Shown: one piece after another, positions 27,453 to 37,231 of the stretch
Layout of the letters: the number at the start of each line of letters is the position of its first letter
Numbering within the stretch: the stretch's first letter is position 1
DNA from: Hymenobacter plasmatis
GTDB lineage: Bacteria; Bacteroidota; Bacteroidia; Cytophagales; Hymenobacteraceae
DNA length: 64,000 bases
Assembly: GCF_020711255.1 (NCBI RefSeq)
Contig: NZ_JAJFAW010000020.1
Span: 43,806 to 107,805, forward strand
Direction of reading: 5' to 3'
Program-made: the position numbers and the translations under genes
The notes under the pieces: generated by a model
What the model was told of the DNA's origin: nothing
Database searches by the model: none
What the model saw: only the letters and a program-made list of their open reading frames with translations

Positions 27453-27594
27453 GGGCTAAATGTAGCACCGGGCAGCGCTGGCCTTTGGCCGCAGCATTGC
27501 CTCTTCGAAAACAGCCCAATAATTCCTGCATTGCCCATTTGGGCAACCTGGGCCTTGCTTAGCCTGCTTATGCTAAAGAAGCCGTTTACAGCTC

Positions 27595-27764
27595 GTCATG
27601 CAGAGCGCAGCGAAGCATCTCGCTCGCGCCGTCTGTCATGCAGAGCGTAGCGAAGCATCTTATCACCGCTGCACGAGTCGTTCTAACCTGATAAGATGCT
27701 TCCTTCGTCAGCATGACAGGCGATTGGGTTGCTACTCCACGCGAGATGCTCCGCTCTACATGAC
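27595..27764. repeat. Nested imperfect inverted repeat (GTCATGC family)
   Basis: Outer arms start with GTCATGCAGAGCGCAGCG at 27595 and end with CGCTCTACATGAC at 27764; inner arms are GTCATGCAGAGCGTAGCG from 27635 and TGATAAGATGCTTCC... to 27717. Each arm carries GAAGCATCT or its complement AGATGCTT. It fills most of the 354-base gap between the amidase and pectate lyase genes. No gene was seen here. Related elements lie at 37041-37202 and 38628-38733. Confidence 0.8.
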
Positions 27765-27806
27765 CGCCTAACACGAACTCATAAACAGCTCAAAAAGCGA
27801 AACTGC

Positions 27807-29324
27807 TTATTTGCTGCGCTTGGGTACGGCTGGAACTGGGGCGCCTGCAGCAGCGCTGGGCACCAGGCTATTCAAGTAGCTTTCTAGATTGGTGTAGCCG
27901 TTGGGGGCGCGCAGGGCCCGGTCGGCGGGGCTGGCGGGATTCAGACCGTGGGCCTTTTCCCAAGCGTCAGGCATGCCGTCGTGGTCGGCATCGGCGGGGG
28001 CTGGGGTTGATTTTAGCACCGGCCAGGCCCGCTGCGATACGCTGTAGGGCGTGCCGTGCGGGTAGTGGCCCTGCACGTCGATGATGGTGCCGGTGCCGGC
28101 GCGCACTTCGCGCACAATGCGCTGGTCGAGGGTGTCGCGCCGCGGGCGGATGGCCCCGGCCCCGAGCAACACGGCTTCGTAGGCCGCTGGGGCAGTTTGC
28201 AAGGCCAGCGGGCCCAGCACAAAGGGCTGGTCTACTTTGGACTGGGCGGTATCGGCCGCGGTGCCGCCGTTCATAACTACGCCGCGCCAGTTGTGGGCCG
28301 TAATGGCTGGGGCGCCGGCCACGTAGTTGCCGGTCAGGTAGAACTTTCCGTAGGGCAGGCGGCCGGTTTCTTTGTCAATTTTGTACGGATTGAGCACCTG
28401 GGCGCGCACTTTCGGGTCGGTGTTGGGGCCGGGCTTGTAGTAGTTGTTCACCACGTTGTAGTTGCCGCCCTCGCCGGCGTACACGTTGTTTTCGCCCCAG
28501 TTGTAGATGACGTTGTTGCTGAAATCGCAGTTCTCGAAGCCCGCCGGGTGGGTGTAGCGGCTGCCGTTGAAGCGGGGTGTACGGTTTTTGCAGTGCGCAA
28601 ACAGGTTGTGGTGAAACGAGGAATGCTGCCCGCCCCAGATGCCGCCAAAGCCGTGGCGCTCGAAGTCCTTGTCGCCTTTCTCGTAGTGGTAGGAGTAGTT
28701 CAGGGGCTCGGCAATGAGGTTCCATTGCAGGGTGGTGCTGTCGCCCTCGTACACCGACAATACCTCGTCGGTGCTCCAACTCATCGAGCAGTGGTCCACA
28801 ATGAGGTGGTTGTTGCGCTGGCCGCCAAAGGCGTCGTCGCCGCCTGCGCCATCTACAAAGCCCTGGTTCTGGTTTTTGTCGCCCATCCGGAACCGCATGA
28901 AGCGCACGATGACGTTGTTGGCCCGCACCATCACGGGGTAGTCGGCCAGGCAAATGCCATCGCCCGGCGCGGTCTGGCCGGCAATGGTGGTATTCGCTTT
29001 TTTGATTTCGAGCGGCGAGCCAAGGTGAATGGTGCCCGAAACCCGGAACACCACCGTGCGGGCCGCCGCTGGCTGGCTCAACGCGTAGCGCAGGCTGCCG
29101 GCCTTGCCGTCATCGTTGAGGCTAGTTACCTCAAACACCGTGGTGGGCACCGCCGCCGAGCCACGCCCGCCGGTGGTAAAGCGCCCTGCGCCTTCGGCTC
29201 CCGGAAACGCGACCAGGCCCTGGGCCCATCCGCGGGCCGGGGCCAGCAGCAGGCTCAGCCCAAGTACCCAAATAATTCGCAGTGAGCGGTGGTGAAACGA
29301 CAACCGAGGTAGGATAGCGCGCAT
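27807..29324 (-). CDS. Secreted pectate lyase, polysaccharide lyase family 1
   Basis: 505 residues from the ATG at 29322-29324, which gives a signal peptide ending LLLAPARGWAQ; a frame extension of 56 codons upstream was not used. The parallel beta-helix begins with VAFPGAEGAGRFTTGGRGS, typical of Bacteroidota PL1 enzymes. It includes VMVRANNVIVRFMRFRMGD and HLIVDHCSMSWSTDEVLSVYEG (calcium-binding Asp side), and HNLFAHCKNRTPRFNG, with the catalytic Arg region. The C-terminal DADHDGMPDAWEKAHG is an EF-hand/thrombospondin-3-type calcium loop. It cleaves pectate by beta-elimination outside the cytoplasm. Confidence 0.9.
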   Translation of the reverse strand: MRAILPRLSFHHRSLRIIWVLGLSLLLAPARGWAQGLVAFPGAEGAGRFTTGGRGSAAVPTTVFEVTSLNDDGKAGSLRYALSQPAAARTVVFRVSGTIHLGSPLEIKKANTTIAGQTAPGDGICLADYPVMVRANNVIVRFMRFRMGDKNQNQGFVDGAGGDDAFGGQRNNHLIVDHCSMSWSTDEVLSVYEGDSTTLQWNLIAEPLNYSYHYEKGDKDFERHGFGGIWGGQHSSFHHNLFAHCKNRTPRFNGSRYTHPAGFENCDFSNNVIYNWGENNVYAGEGGNYNVVNNYYKPGPNTDPKVRAQVLNPYKIDKETGRLPYGKFYLTGNYVAGAPAITAHNWRGVVMNGGTAADTAQSKVDQPFVLGPLALQTAPAAYEAVLLGAGAIRPRRDTLDQRIVREVRAGTGTIIDVQGHYPHGTPYSVSQRAWPVLKSTPAPADADHDGMPDAWEKAHGLNPASPADRALRAPNGYTNLESYLNSLVPSAAAGAPVPAVPKRSK

Positions 29325-29562
29325 ATAGTTGAATTGAAGAAGCAACTTACCGCCGCCGTGGTGAACATGCGGTGAAAGCCAACCGTTGGGCCTGCTCAAA
29401 TACCAATTTGACGAGCATTTGGGCCTTCTTATCGCGCTTCCTTGCGTAAAGGGCAACCTCTGTTGGGCATCGTCCGTGTTAGGTAAGGTCATCCGTAGCG
29501 GCCTCGGGTTGGTTGGCTCGTGGCGTTTCTGTCCTTCCTTTTTTTACCCTCGCTCTTCGCTT

Positions 29563-30039
29563 ATGCGTTTACTTTTCCTCGCTGCTGCCTTTGCCGTGTG
29601 TGGCGCCCTGCCCGCAGCCGCGCAACGTGGTTCTACCGCTTCTACTTCCAAATCCGGTAATTCCCGGGACCGGATTGCCTTGGCTACCCGGCCCAACGCA
29701 GTAGCCGAGCGGCCCCTGCGGCTGGCCTGTGCCCCCATCAGCGGCAAGGTGTTTGACCCCAACGGCCAGCCGTTGGTAGGCGCCACCCTGCTCATCAAAG
29801 GCACCCAGGACGTGTACGTCACCGATTCGGAGGGCAAATTCCGCTTTACCGAGCCCGTGTACGAAGGGCAGGTGCTGGCCATAGAAGCCGCGGGCTACAA
29901 AACCCTTAATGTGCCGCTGGCCGACTGCGCCGTGCCACGGCTGGTGCTGGAGCGGGCCCCCAGTGCCCGCATCAAGCGCAGCGGTAAGCGCGCCGGGCAG
30001 GTTACCCGCCTGCACAATCGAAACACCAACCTGAAGTAG
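29563..30039 (+). CDS. Small secreted protein with a carboxypeptidase-regulatory-like domain
   Basis: 158 residues from the ATG at 29563, which starts a clear signal peptide (MRLLFLAAAFAVCGALPAAAQ). Residues about 70-130 form a CarboxypepD_reg-like beta sandwich: ISGKVFDPNGQPLVGATLLIKGTQDVYVTDSEGKFRF and VLAIEAAGYKTLNV. The same fold fronts SusC proteins. The C-terminal 25 residues are basic. It may be a stand-alone envelope protein; the partner is unknown. It reads away from the pectate lyase and precedes the sigma factor gene by 150 bases. Confidence 0.75.
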   Translation: MRLLFLAAAFAVCGALPAAAQRGSTASTSKSGNSRDRIALATRPNAVAERPLRLACAPISGKVFDPNGQPLVGATLLIKGTQDVYVTDSEGKFRFTEPVYEGQVLAIEAAGYKTLNVPLADCAVPRLVLERAPSARIKRSGKRAGQVTRLHNRNTNLK

Positions 30040-30189
30040 ACAAGCTAGGCTGCCCGGACCTGGGCTGTGTGCGGCGGCACTAGGGACTACAGCTCCTCAG
30101 GCAGCCGCATTTGCCGCCACCAAGCACTTATTCGTCCTGCCGGGTAACAGAATCGTGTAATCGCCGTAGCAAGGTGATTATAGGTTGTT

Positions 30190-30804
30190 ATGCAGCACTT
30201 CTCCGACCACTCCGGCACAAAGCACCTTCGGCTATATGCCTCCTGGGACGATGCTGCCCTGCTAAAAGCGCTGCAGCACGGAGACGAGCAGGCCTTTGCC
30301 GAGATTTATAGCCGCTATGGCTTTGAGATGATTCAGCAGGCGTACCGCAAAGTGAATTCGCGCGAAGCCGCCGAAGAAATTGTGCAGGACTTGTTTGCCA
30401 CACTCTGGCACAAGCGCGCCACCACCGACGTGCAGAAACTAAAGGAGTATCTGGGGTCGGCCGTGAAGTACCGGGTCATCAACCTGATGAAGACCAAACT
30501 GACCCACGCCGGCTACCTCGCCTACAGCCGCGCAGCAGCCAGTGAGGCCGACTACAGCACCGAGCAAAATTTGGCAGCCCTGGACTTGTCGGGGGCGTTG
30601 AAAATGGGGTTGGCGCACTTATCCGGCCACACCCGCGAGGTTTTCCAGCTCAGCCGGATTGAGTACCAAACGGTGCCGGAGATTGCGCTGCGGCTGCAAC
30701 TCACGCCCAAGACCGTGGAGTACCACCTAACGCGGGCGCTAAAACTTCTGCGTGTTTCCCTCAAGGAATTTCTGGTGCTGGCTATTTTCTTAATAGCTCA
30801 ATAA
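30190..30804 (+). CDS. ECF RNA polymerase sigma factor, FecI/SusCD-associated type
   Basis: 204 residues. Region 2 is at about 25-95 (LLKALQHGDEQAFAEIYSRYGFEMIQQAYRKVNSREAAEEIVQDLFATLWHKR). Region 4 is at about 140-190 (LSGHTREVFQLSRIEYQTVPEIALRLQLTPKTVEYHLTRALKLLR). It ends in a hydrophobic LKEFLVLAIFLIAQ, common in Bacteroidota ECF factors linked to FecR and SusC. The FecR-type gene follows after 136 bases and SusC after that. It probably activates the downstream PUL on substrate recognition. Confidence 0.92.
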   Translation: MQHFSDHSGTKHLRLYASWDDAALLKALQHGDEQAFAEIYSRYGFEMIQQAYRKVNSREAAEEIVQDLFATLWHKRATTDVQKLKEYLGSAVKYRVINLMKTKLTHAGYLAYSRAAASEADYSTEQNLAALDLSGALKMGLAHLSGHTREVFQLSRIEYQTVPEIALRLQLTPKTVEYHLTRALKLLRVSLKEFLVLAIFLIAQ

Positions 30805-30940
30805 TTGACTGAAGCTAAGTGACAACCACGCAATCAGCTCAATAATTATATCTGTTGAGCTAATATTTTTTCACTCGGGATTAGGGATTGGCGCGGGTTG
30901 ATTGACTATCATATCAGCAACTCTATAGAGTGGTACTGCC

Positions 30941-31987
30941 ATGGCTCAATCGGATTTTCGCGCGCTGCTGCATCGTTACCAACGTAACGAGTGCACACCC
31001 GTGGAAAAACAGCGCGTGGAGGAATGGTACCAGCGCCTCGGCTCCAAACAGGAGCTCGACCTCACGCCCGAGGAACGTGCTGAGCTGGTGGCCACCGTTT
31101 GGCAACGCATTGCGACTCTGACAACCGCCGCCTCCCCTTCGGTTTCTTTCCCCAAGGCTAAAGTCACTCGCCCGCTATGGCCTTCGCTGGGCGTGCGCTG
31201 GGCAGCGGTAGTGCTACTGGCCCTGGGAGCCGGCGTAGTGGGCATGCTCAGCGTGCCCGGCCCCACCAAACTGCTCACCATATGGCAGCCCAAGACCAAG
31301 CCTACTACCACCAAGACGGCCTGGCTGGTCTATGCAAACACTTCTAAGAGCGAAGCCCGCGTAGCCCTGCCCGATGGCAGCCTCATCACCCTGGCGGCGG
31401 CCAGCTCCCTGAAATACCCCCGCTCGTTCACAGGCCCGCGCCGCACGGTTTACCTCACCGGGGCGGCTTTTTTCGATGTTTTTCATGACGCCGGGCACCC
31501 CTTTTCGGTGTATACCGACCAAGTGGTGACGACGGTGCTCGGCACCAGCTTTCGGGTGCAGGCCTACCCTGGGCAGCCCGAAGTGCAGGTGCAGGTGCGG
31601 ACGGGCCGGGTGCGCGTGAGCCCCCGGGCCACCGCTACTGGGGCGCCCGCTGCCAGCGTGGTGGTGTTGCCCAACCAGCAGGCTGTGTATTCGGCCGTGC
31701 GCCAGCAGCTGCGGCGCGAGCTCGTGGCGCAGCCGGTGTTGCTGGCCCCGCAGCCTTTTGTTTTCAACGATCGGCCGGTGGCCGAGGTACTGGATGCGCT
31801 GCAGAAGGCCTATGGGGTGGCCATTGTGTACGATGCCGCGGCCCTGCGCAACTGCACCATCAACCTCAGCCTGAACGACGAGCCGCTGTTTGAAAAGCTC
31901 GACATCATCAGTGAGACGCTGGGCGCCTCCTACGACAAGGCCGACGGCCGCATTCTCTTTCATAGCCAACCCTGCCGGGCCGAATAG
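30941..31987 (+). CDS. FecR-type anti-sigma factor
   Basis: 348 residues. An N-terminal cytoplasmic region (about 1-85) is followed by one membrane span (about 87-102, WAAVVLLALGAGVVGMLSV). The periplasmic FecR domain spans about 125-235 (ARVALPDGSLITLAAASSLKYPRSFTGPRRTVYLTGAAFFDV ... VVTTVLGTSFRVQAY). The DUF4974-type C-terminal region (about 275-345) carries FVFNDRPVAEVLDALQKAYGVAIVYD. It relays the signal from the STN domain of the SusC receptor to the sigma factor encoded just upstream. Confidence 0.93.
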   Translation: MAQSDFRALLHRYQRNECTPVEKQRVEEWYQRLGSKQELDLTPEERAELVATVWQRIATLTTAASPSVSFPKAKVTRPLWPSLGVRWAAVVLLALGAGVVGMLSVPGPTKLLTIWQPKTKPTTTKTAWLVYANTSKSEARVALPDGSLITLAAASSLKYPRSFTGPRRTVYLTGAAFFDVFHDAGHPFSVYTDQVVTTVLGTSFRVQAYPGQPEVQVQVRTGRVRVSPRATATGAPAASVVVLPNQQAVYSAVRQQLRRELVAQPVLLAPQPFVFNDRPVAEVLDALQKAYGVAIVYDAAALRNCTINLSLNDEPLFEKLDIISETLGASYDKADGRILFHSQPCRAE

Positions 31988-32140
31988 CCCGCGCATCTTA
32001 GCCCTTTTGCCTATGCCTTAAATCCCCACAATCGATTCCGGAGCCTGCCCAGGCCGCACAACTGCCCCACCAGTTGTGCACTCCCCTTTTTGAAGGCCGC
32101 GGGCAGCAAATGATTCCCGAACCAACTCACCATTTTTCTT

Positions 32141-35100
32141 ATGACCACTCGACTACAATTCCCACCCCTCTTGCCCGGCCTCAAGCGCCTGGCACTGCTC
32201 TCGGGCCTGCTATTGGGCCTGCTATTGGGCCTGCTTTCGAGCATCTCGCCGGCCTTTGCCTCCGCGGCCCAGCCCGTACTGGAGCACCTCGTTACGCTGC
32301 AGGCCAACGATGAACGCATGGCCACCGTGCTCAGCAAGCTGGAAACGCAGGCCAACGTGCGCTTTCAGTACAGCCGGCAGCTCATCGGCGCCAGCCGCCG
32401 CGTATCGGTTAATGCCGTGAGCCAGCCCCTGGCCCAGGTGCTCAGCCAACTGCTTGAACCACTCCAAATCAACTACAAGCTCGTCAACGACGGCATTATC
32501 CTGCGGCCGGCGGCGCCCCTTACGGCTCCCGCCGCGCCCGCCGATGCTACCGTGACCGGCCGGGTGGTTGACGAAAAAGGCGCGGGCCTGCCCGGCGTCA
32601 ACGTCGTCATCAAAGGCGGCTCCAACGGCACCCAGACGGATATGGACGGCAAGTTCACGCTCTCCGTGCCCGAAAACAGCACGCTGGTTTTCTCCTTCGT
32701 GGGCTATACCTCACAGGAAGTGGTGGTAGGCACCCAAACCACCATCAACATCGCGCTGGTGCCCGACGCCAAGGCGCTGAGCGAAGTGGTGGTAGTGGGC
32801 TACGGCTCGCAGCGCCGCCAGGACCTGACGGGGGCCGTGGCTCGCGTAGACGGTACCGAAATTGTGAACCAGCCCGTGCAAACGCCGACCCAGGCCCTGC
32901 AGGGTAAGATTGCCGGCGTGCAAATCATCAGCGACGGCACGCCGAACTCGCAGCCCAAGGTGCGTATCCGGGGTACGGGCACGCTGCTGGGCGGCGCCGA
33001 GCCGCTCTACGTGGTGGACGGGGTGCAAACCACCGACATCCGCAACCTGAGCAACGCCGACATTGCCTCGATTGACGTGCTGAAGGACGCTTCGGCCGCC
33101 GCCATCTACGGCGTGCGGGGTGCCAACGGCGTGATTATCGTGACCACTAAAAAGGGTGCGTTGGGCAAGCCGGTACTCAGCTACAGCGGCACGGCTGGTT
33201 TCAAGACAGCAGCCCACCTGGTAGAGATGGCTGACGCGGGCCAGTACGTGAACTACTTGAAAGACACCTCCCCCGCCACCGTGATTCCGGCCTATTCGGG
33301 CAGCACCAACTGGTACGACGAAATCCTGCGCCGGGGCACCTACCAAAACCACAACCTGGCCGTATCGGGCGCCACCGAAAACGTGAAGTACTACTTCTCG
33401 GGCAACCTCCTGCAGGACGATGGCACGGTCATCAACAACAAGTTCTCGCGCCTGACGGTGCGCTCGAACACCTCGTTTATGCTGTCGGACAAGGTCACGA
33501 TTAGCTCGCAGGCCTCCTTCAGCCACGCCGACACCCGCGACGTGAACATCGGCACGGCCTACAACAACGCCTACCGCGCGGCGCCCATCATTCCGGCCAA
33601 AGTAAATGGCCTGTACGGCAATACGGCCGCTTTTGGCAACGTGGGCAACCCCGTGCTGGACATTGAGAAAAACGACAACAAGTCGCTCGAAAACCGCTTG
33701 CAGGGCAACATCGGCCTCGATGTGCGGCCCATTGAGGGCCTGACCTTGCGCTCGGCCATCAACGTGGATTTGAACGCCGACAACCGCCGCGTGTACGACT
33801 ACCAGTACGCCAACGATGCCAAGACCTTTATCACCAGCGGCGGCAACCAGCGCAACGACCGCAGCAACCTGGCTGTGACGCAGGTGAATAACTACCGCTA
33901 CCTGTGGGAAAACACGGCCACTTACCAGCGTACCTTCAACGAGAAGCACAACCTGACGCTGCTGGCCGGCACCGTGGCCGAAGAAGGCCTGCGCGCCCAG
34001 TTTTCGGGCGCCCGCAAAAACGTGCCCGCCGACCCCAGCCAGTGGTACCTGAACACCGGCGACCCCAACACGGCGGTGAACGACGCTACCACGGCCAAAG
34101 ACCGCCGCCTCTCGCTGTTGGGCCGCATCAACTACGCCTACAACAACCGCTACCTGCTCACTACCAACCTGCGCTACGACGGCACGTCGAAGTTCAACAG
34201 CGACCGCCGCTACGGCTTCTTCCCTTCATTGGGCTTGGGCTGGATTGTGTCGGAAGAAGACTTCCTGCGCGACAACAAGACGTTGAGCTACCTGAAGCTG
34301 CGCGCCAGCTATGGCCAGCTCGGCAACGACCAGATTCCGGCCGACACTTACATCCTGACGGCCGACTCCAACATCCCGTATGTGTTCAACGGCCAGCCGG
34401 TGCTCGGCGCCGCCATCAAGCAGATTAAAGACCGCAACGTGCGCTGGGAAACCACTACGGAGTACGACGCCGCCGTGGAGTTTGGCTTCCTGGAGAACCG
34501 CCTGACCGGTGAGCTGACGTACTACGACAAGCGCACCACCAACGCCCTGATTCCGGTGAACATTCCGGCCATCTTCGGCGACCCCGAAAACCAGTACATC
34601 ACCAACGCAGCCGACATCACCAACCGCGGCGTGGAAGCGGCCCTGAACTGGCGCGCCGCCATCGGCACCAGCACCGACTGGACCTATAACCTCGGCGCCA
34701 ACGTGACCTTCAACAAAAACCGCATTGCGAACCTCAACGGTGGCCAGGCCCTGTTTGGTGGCACCAACCTGGTAACCAAGTCCGACAACGGCGTGGCCGC
34801 CGGCAGCTTCTTCCTGCTCGACGCCATTGGCGTGTACCAGAGTGCCGACGAAATTACCAACGGACCCAAATCGACCTTCAACCCCAAAGTGGGCGACCTG
34901 AAGTATGCCGACACCAACGGCGACGGCATCGTTGACAACAAGGACCGCCGCTACTTCGGCTCCTACCAGCCGCCGGTGTACTACGGCATCAACGGTGGGC
35001 TGAATTTCCGGAACGTGGACTTCTCCTTCGTGTTTTCGGGCAACCTGAACAACAAGGTGTACAACGCCAAAAAGCAGCTGCGCACCACCAGCACCGACAA

Positions 35101-35449
35101 CATCGAAGCCAGCTTCGCTAACGACCGGTGGACGGCTGCTAACCACTCCACCACCAACCCCAGCGCCCTGAACAGCGGCATGCCCAACTCCACGTACTTC
35201 CTGGAGTCGGGCTCCTACCTACGCCTTACCAACCTGGTGCTGGGCTTCACGGTACCCGCCGCTACGCTGGAGCGCGCCCACCTGGCCTCGGTTCGGGTGT
35301 TTGCCGCGGCCCAAAACGTGTTTACGGCCACCAAGTACACGGGCTTTACGCCGGAGCTGGCCGGCGGCCCCCTGGATTCGGGCATCGAAGCCAACACCTA
35401 TCCCACGAGCCGCACCGTTACGCTGGGGCTGAATGTCAACTTTAAATAA
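32141..35449 (+). CDS. susC: SusC/RagA family TonB-dependent transporter with STN signalling domain
   Basis: 1102 residues. The signal peptide contains the repeat GLLLGLLLGLL. An STN domain (about 45-115, ANVRFQYSRQLIGASRRVSV) is followed by a carboxypeptidase-regulatory domain (about 138-210, VTGRVVDEKGAGLPGVNVVIKG), the SusC motif SEVVVVGYGSQRRQDLTGAV, a plug (about 225-335) and a 22-strand-type barrel to the C-terminus (TVTLGLNVNFK). It imports oligosaccharides across the outer membrane with SusD. The STN domain implies that it also signals to the FecR/ECF pair upstream. susD follows after 9 bases. Confidence 0.96.
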   Translation: MTTRLQFPPLLPGLKRLALLSGLLLGLLLGLLSSISPAFASAAQPVLEHLVTLQANDERMATVLSKLETQANVRFQYSRQLIGASRRVSVNAVSQPLAQVLSQLLEPLQINYKLVNDGIILRPAAPLTAPAAPADATVTGRVVDEKGAGLPGVNVVIKGGSNGTQTDMDGKFTLSVPENSTLVFSFVGYTSQEVVVGTQTTINIALVPDAKALSEVVVVGYGSQRRQDLTGAVARVDGTEIVNQPVQTPTQALQGKIAGVQIISDGTPNSQPKVRIRGTGTLLGGAEPLYVVDGVQTTDIRNLSNADIASIDVLKDASAAAIYGVRGANGVIIVTTKKGALGKPVLSYSGTAGFKTAAHLVEMADAGQYVNYLKDTSPATVIPAYSGSTNWYDEILRRGTYQNHNLAVSGATENVKYYFSGNLLQDDGTVINNKFSRLTVRSNTSFMLSDKVTISSQASFSHADTRDVNIGTAYNNAYRAAPIIPAKVNGLYGNTAAFGNVGNPVLDIEKNDNKSLENRLQGNIGLDVRPIEGLTLRSAINVDLNADNRRVYDYQYANDAKTFITSGGNQRNDRSNLAVTQVNNYRYLWENTATYQRTFNEKHNLTLLAGTVAEEGLRAQFSGARKNVPADPSQWYLNTGDPNTAVNDATTAKDRRLSLLGRINYAYNNRYLLTTNLRYDGTSKFNSDRRYGFFPSLGLGWIVSEEDFLRDNKTLSYLKLRASYGQLGNDQIPADTYILTADSNIPYVFNGQPVLGAAIKQIKDRNVRWETTTEYDAAVEFGFLENRLTGELTYYDKRTTNALIPVNIPAIFGDPENQYITNAADITNRGVEAALNWRAAIGTSTDWTYNLGANVTFNKNRIANLNGGQALFGGTNLVTKSDNGVAAGSFFLLDAIGVYQSADEITNGPKSTFNPKVGDLKYADTNGDGIVDNKDRRYFGSYQPPVYYGINGGLNFRNVDFSFVFSGNLNNKVYNAKKQLRTTSTDNIEASFANDRWTAANHSTTNPSALNSGMPNSTYFLESGSYLRLTNLVLGFTVPAATLERAHLASVRVFAAAQNVFTATKYTGFTPELAGGPLDSGIEANTYPTSRTVTLGLNVNFK

Positions 35450-35458
35450 CGTAAGCTG

Positions 35459-37012
35459 ATGAAAACCTTTTCTTACGCCTTTACCCGCCGTGCCGGCACG
35501 GCCGCACTGGCCTTGTCGCTGGCCCTCGTCAGCGGTTGCAAAGACTTTCTCGACGTGGCCCCGCAGGGCCAGCTCAGCGAAGACGCCATCCGCACGGACC
35601 CCGGCGCCGCCCAAAAGCTGGTAGACGGCGTGTACAACGCCATGTACCTCGGCGGCTTCGGCCCCGACATTCACGGCCTGCAGTTCGTCATCCTCACCGA
35701 CATTGCTTCTGATGATGCCGACAAAGGCAGCACGCCGAGCGATTACAACGACGCCCTAACGATTGACAACTTCACGCTGACGTCGTCCAACGGCACCATC
35801 AACAACGCTTGGAACGGCTACTACCAGGGCATTTCGCGCGCCAACCAAGCCCTCGACAAAATCCCGCTCAGCCCCGCCGCCGATGTGGTGAAAAACCGGC
35901 TACTCGGAGAGGTACGCTTCCTGCGCGGCTACTTCTACTTCAACCTGGTGCGCCTGTTTGGCGGCGTGCCCAAGCTGGATAAAGTGCCGGCCACGTCCGA
36001 AATCAACAACCCGGACCTGCAGAAGCGGGCCACGGCGGCCGACATCTACGCCCTTATCATCAGCGACCTGGAGTTTGCGGCGGCCAACCTGCCCCTCAAG
36101 GGTGCTACCGAAACCGGCCGGGCCACCAAGGCCGCGGCCCAGGGCATGCTGGCCAAGGTGTACCTCTACCAGAAAAACTACCAGAAAGCCTACGACCTGA
36201 CCAACGAAATTATCACGGGCAAGTCGGGCGCCTATGCCCTCTACCCCACCTACGCCGACATCTGGCGTACGGTGGGCGCCAACAGCTCCGAATCCATCTT
36301 TGAAGTGCAAGCCGGCATCAACTCGGCCTGCAACAACTCGGCGGTGGAGCTGTACAGCGTGAGCCAGGGCCCGCGCTCCGGCGGCAAAGGCGGTTGGGCT
36401 GACTTGGGCTTCGGCTTCAACAACCCCACCCAGCAGCTGGCCGATGCCTACGAGCCTGGCGACGTGCGCCGAGCCGGCAGCATCATCTTCATTCAGCCCA
36501 CCGCCCCGGCCGGCCAGCGCTCTACCGGCACGGTGCTCTGGGACGGCTTCCGCATCCCGAGCAAGGACTCGGTGGAGAACTTCCGCTACAGCTACAAGGC
36601 CTACCACAGCCGCACCAAGGAGCCCAACTGCGGCAACAACGACTTCCTGCCCAAGAACATCCGGGTGCTGCGCTACGCCGAAATCCTGCTCATCAACGCC
36701 GAAGCCGCTGTGCAGATAGGCAACACCGCCGCGGCCACCACCGACCTCACCGCCGTGCGCGCCCGGGCCGGCCTCGGCCCCAAAGCCGCCACCCTGGCCA
36801 ACATCTGGCAGGAACGCCGGGTTGAGCTGGCCCTGGAGCACGACCGGTTCTTCGACCTCGTGCGCCAGGAAAGCGTGCAGCCGGGCCGCATTGTGCCAAT
36901 TTTCGCTGCCCAAGGCAAGACGTTTGTGAAAGGCAAGAATGAGCTGTTCCCCATTCCCCAGCCCCAGATTGACCTGAGCGGCGGCCAGCTCACGCAGAAC
37001 CCGGGGTACTAG
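35459..37012 (+). CDS. susD: SusD/RagB family glycan-binding lipoprotein
   Basis: 517 residues. The lipoprotein signal ends LALVSGC with Cys27, followed by KDFLDVAPQGQLSED, the usual SusD start. TPR-like helices include NAWNGYYQGISRANQALDKIP and LGEVRFLRGYFYFNLVRLFGGVP. The C-terminal ILLINAEAAVQIGN, IWQERRVELALEHDRFFDLVRQE and FPIPQPQIDLSGGQLTQNPGY are hallmark segments. It is the lid over the SusC barrel at the cell surface. It lies 9 bases after susC; the four enzyme and transporter genes that follow on plus complete the locus. Confidence 0.96.
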   Translation: MKTFSYAFTRRAGTAALALSLALVSGCKDFLDVAPQGQLSEDAIRTDPGAAQKLVDGVYNAMYLGGFGPDIHGLQFVILTDIASDDADKGSTPSDYNDALTIDNFTLTSSNGTINNAWNGYYQGISRANQALDKIPLSPAADVVKNRLLGEVRFLRGYFYFNLVRLFGGVPKLDKVPATSEINNPDLQKRATAADIYALIISDLEFAAANLPLKGATETGRATKAAAQGMLAKVYLYQKNYQKAYDLTNEIITGKSGAYALYPTYADIWRTVGANSSESIFEVQAGINSACNNSAVELYSVSQGPRSGGKGGWADLGFGFNNPTQQLADAYEPGDVRRAGSIIFIQPTAPAGQRSTGTVLWDGFRIPSKDSVENFRYSYKAYHSRTKEPNCGNNDFLPKNIRVLRYAEILLINAEAAVQIGNTAAATTDLTAVRARAGLGPKAATLANIWQERRVELALEHDRFFDLVRQESVQPGRIVPIFAAQGKTFVKGKNELFPIPQPQIDLSGGQLTQNPGY

Positions 37013-37040
37013 CGTTTGCAGCTTTGCTAAGATGAGAAGA

Positions 37041-37202
37041 ACGTCATGCTGAGCTTGCCGAAGCATCTCTACCTCACGCTTGTCATGCTGAGGCACGAAG
37101 CATCTTATCACCAAGGAACGACTGGTTCGAACGTGGTAAGATGCTTCGTGCCTCAGCATGACAGGTGGCGCGGCGGATACTTCGGCAAGCTCAGCATGAC
37201 GT
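37041..37202. repeat. Nested perfect inverted repeats between susD and the GH144 gene
   Basis: The outer pair (37041-37063 and 37180-37202) is a perfect 23-bp inverted repeat beginning ACGTCATGCTGAGCTTGCC. The inner pair (37081-37107 and 37137-37163) is a perfect 27-bp inverted repeat beginning TGTCATGCTGAGGCACGAAG. The two pairs are themselves related (GTCATGCTGAG, GAAGCATCT). The element sits inside the PUL transcript and would form a long double hairpin in the mRNA. Confidence 0.9.
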
Positions 37203-37231
37203 TCAATTTCATTGCATTTGAATATTGACCT

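Noticed and set aside
28056..29285. 409-codon plus frame opposite the pectate lyase
   Set aside because: Shadow of a clear PL1 gene with signal peptide and calcium loop.
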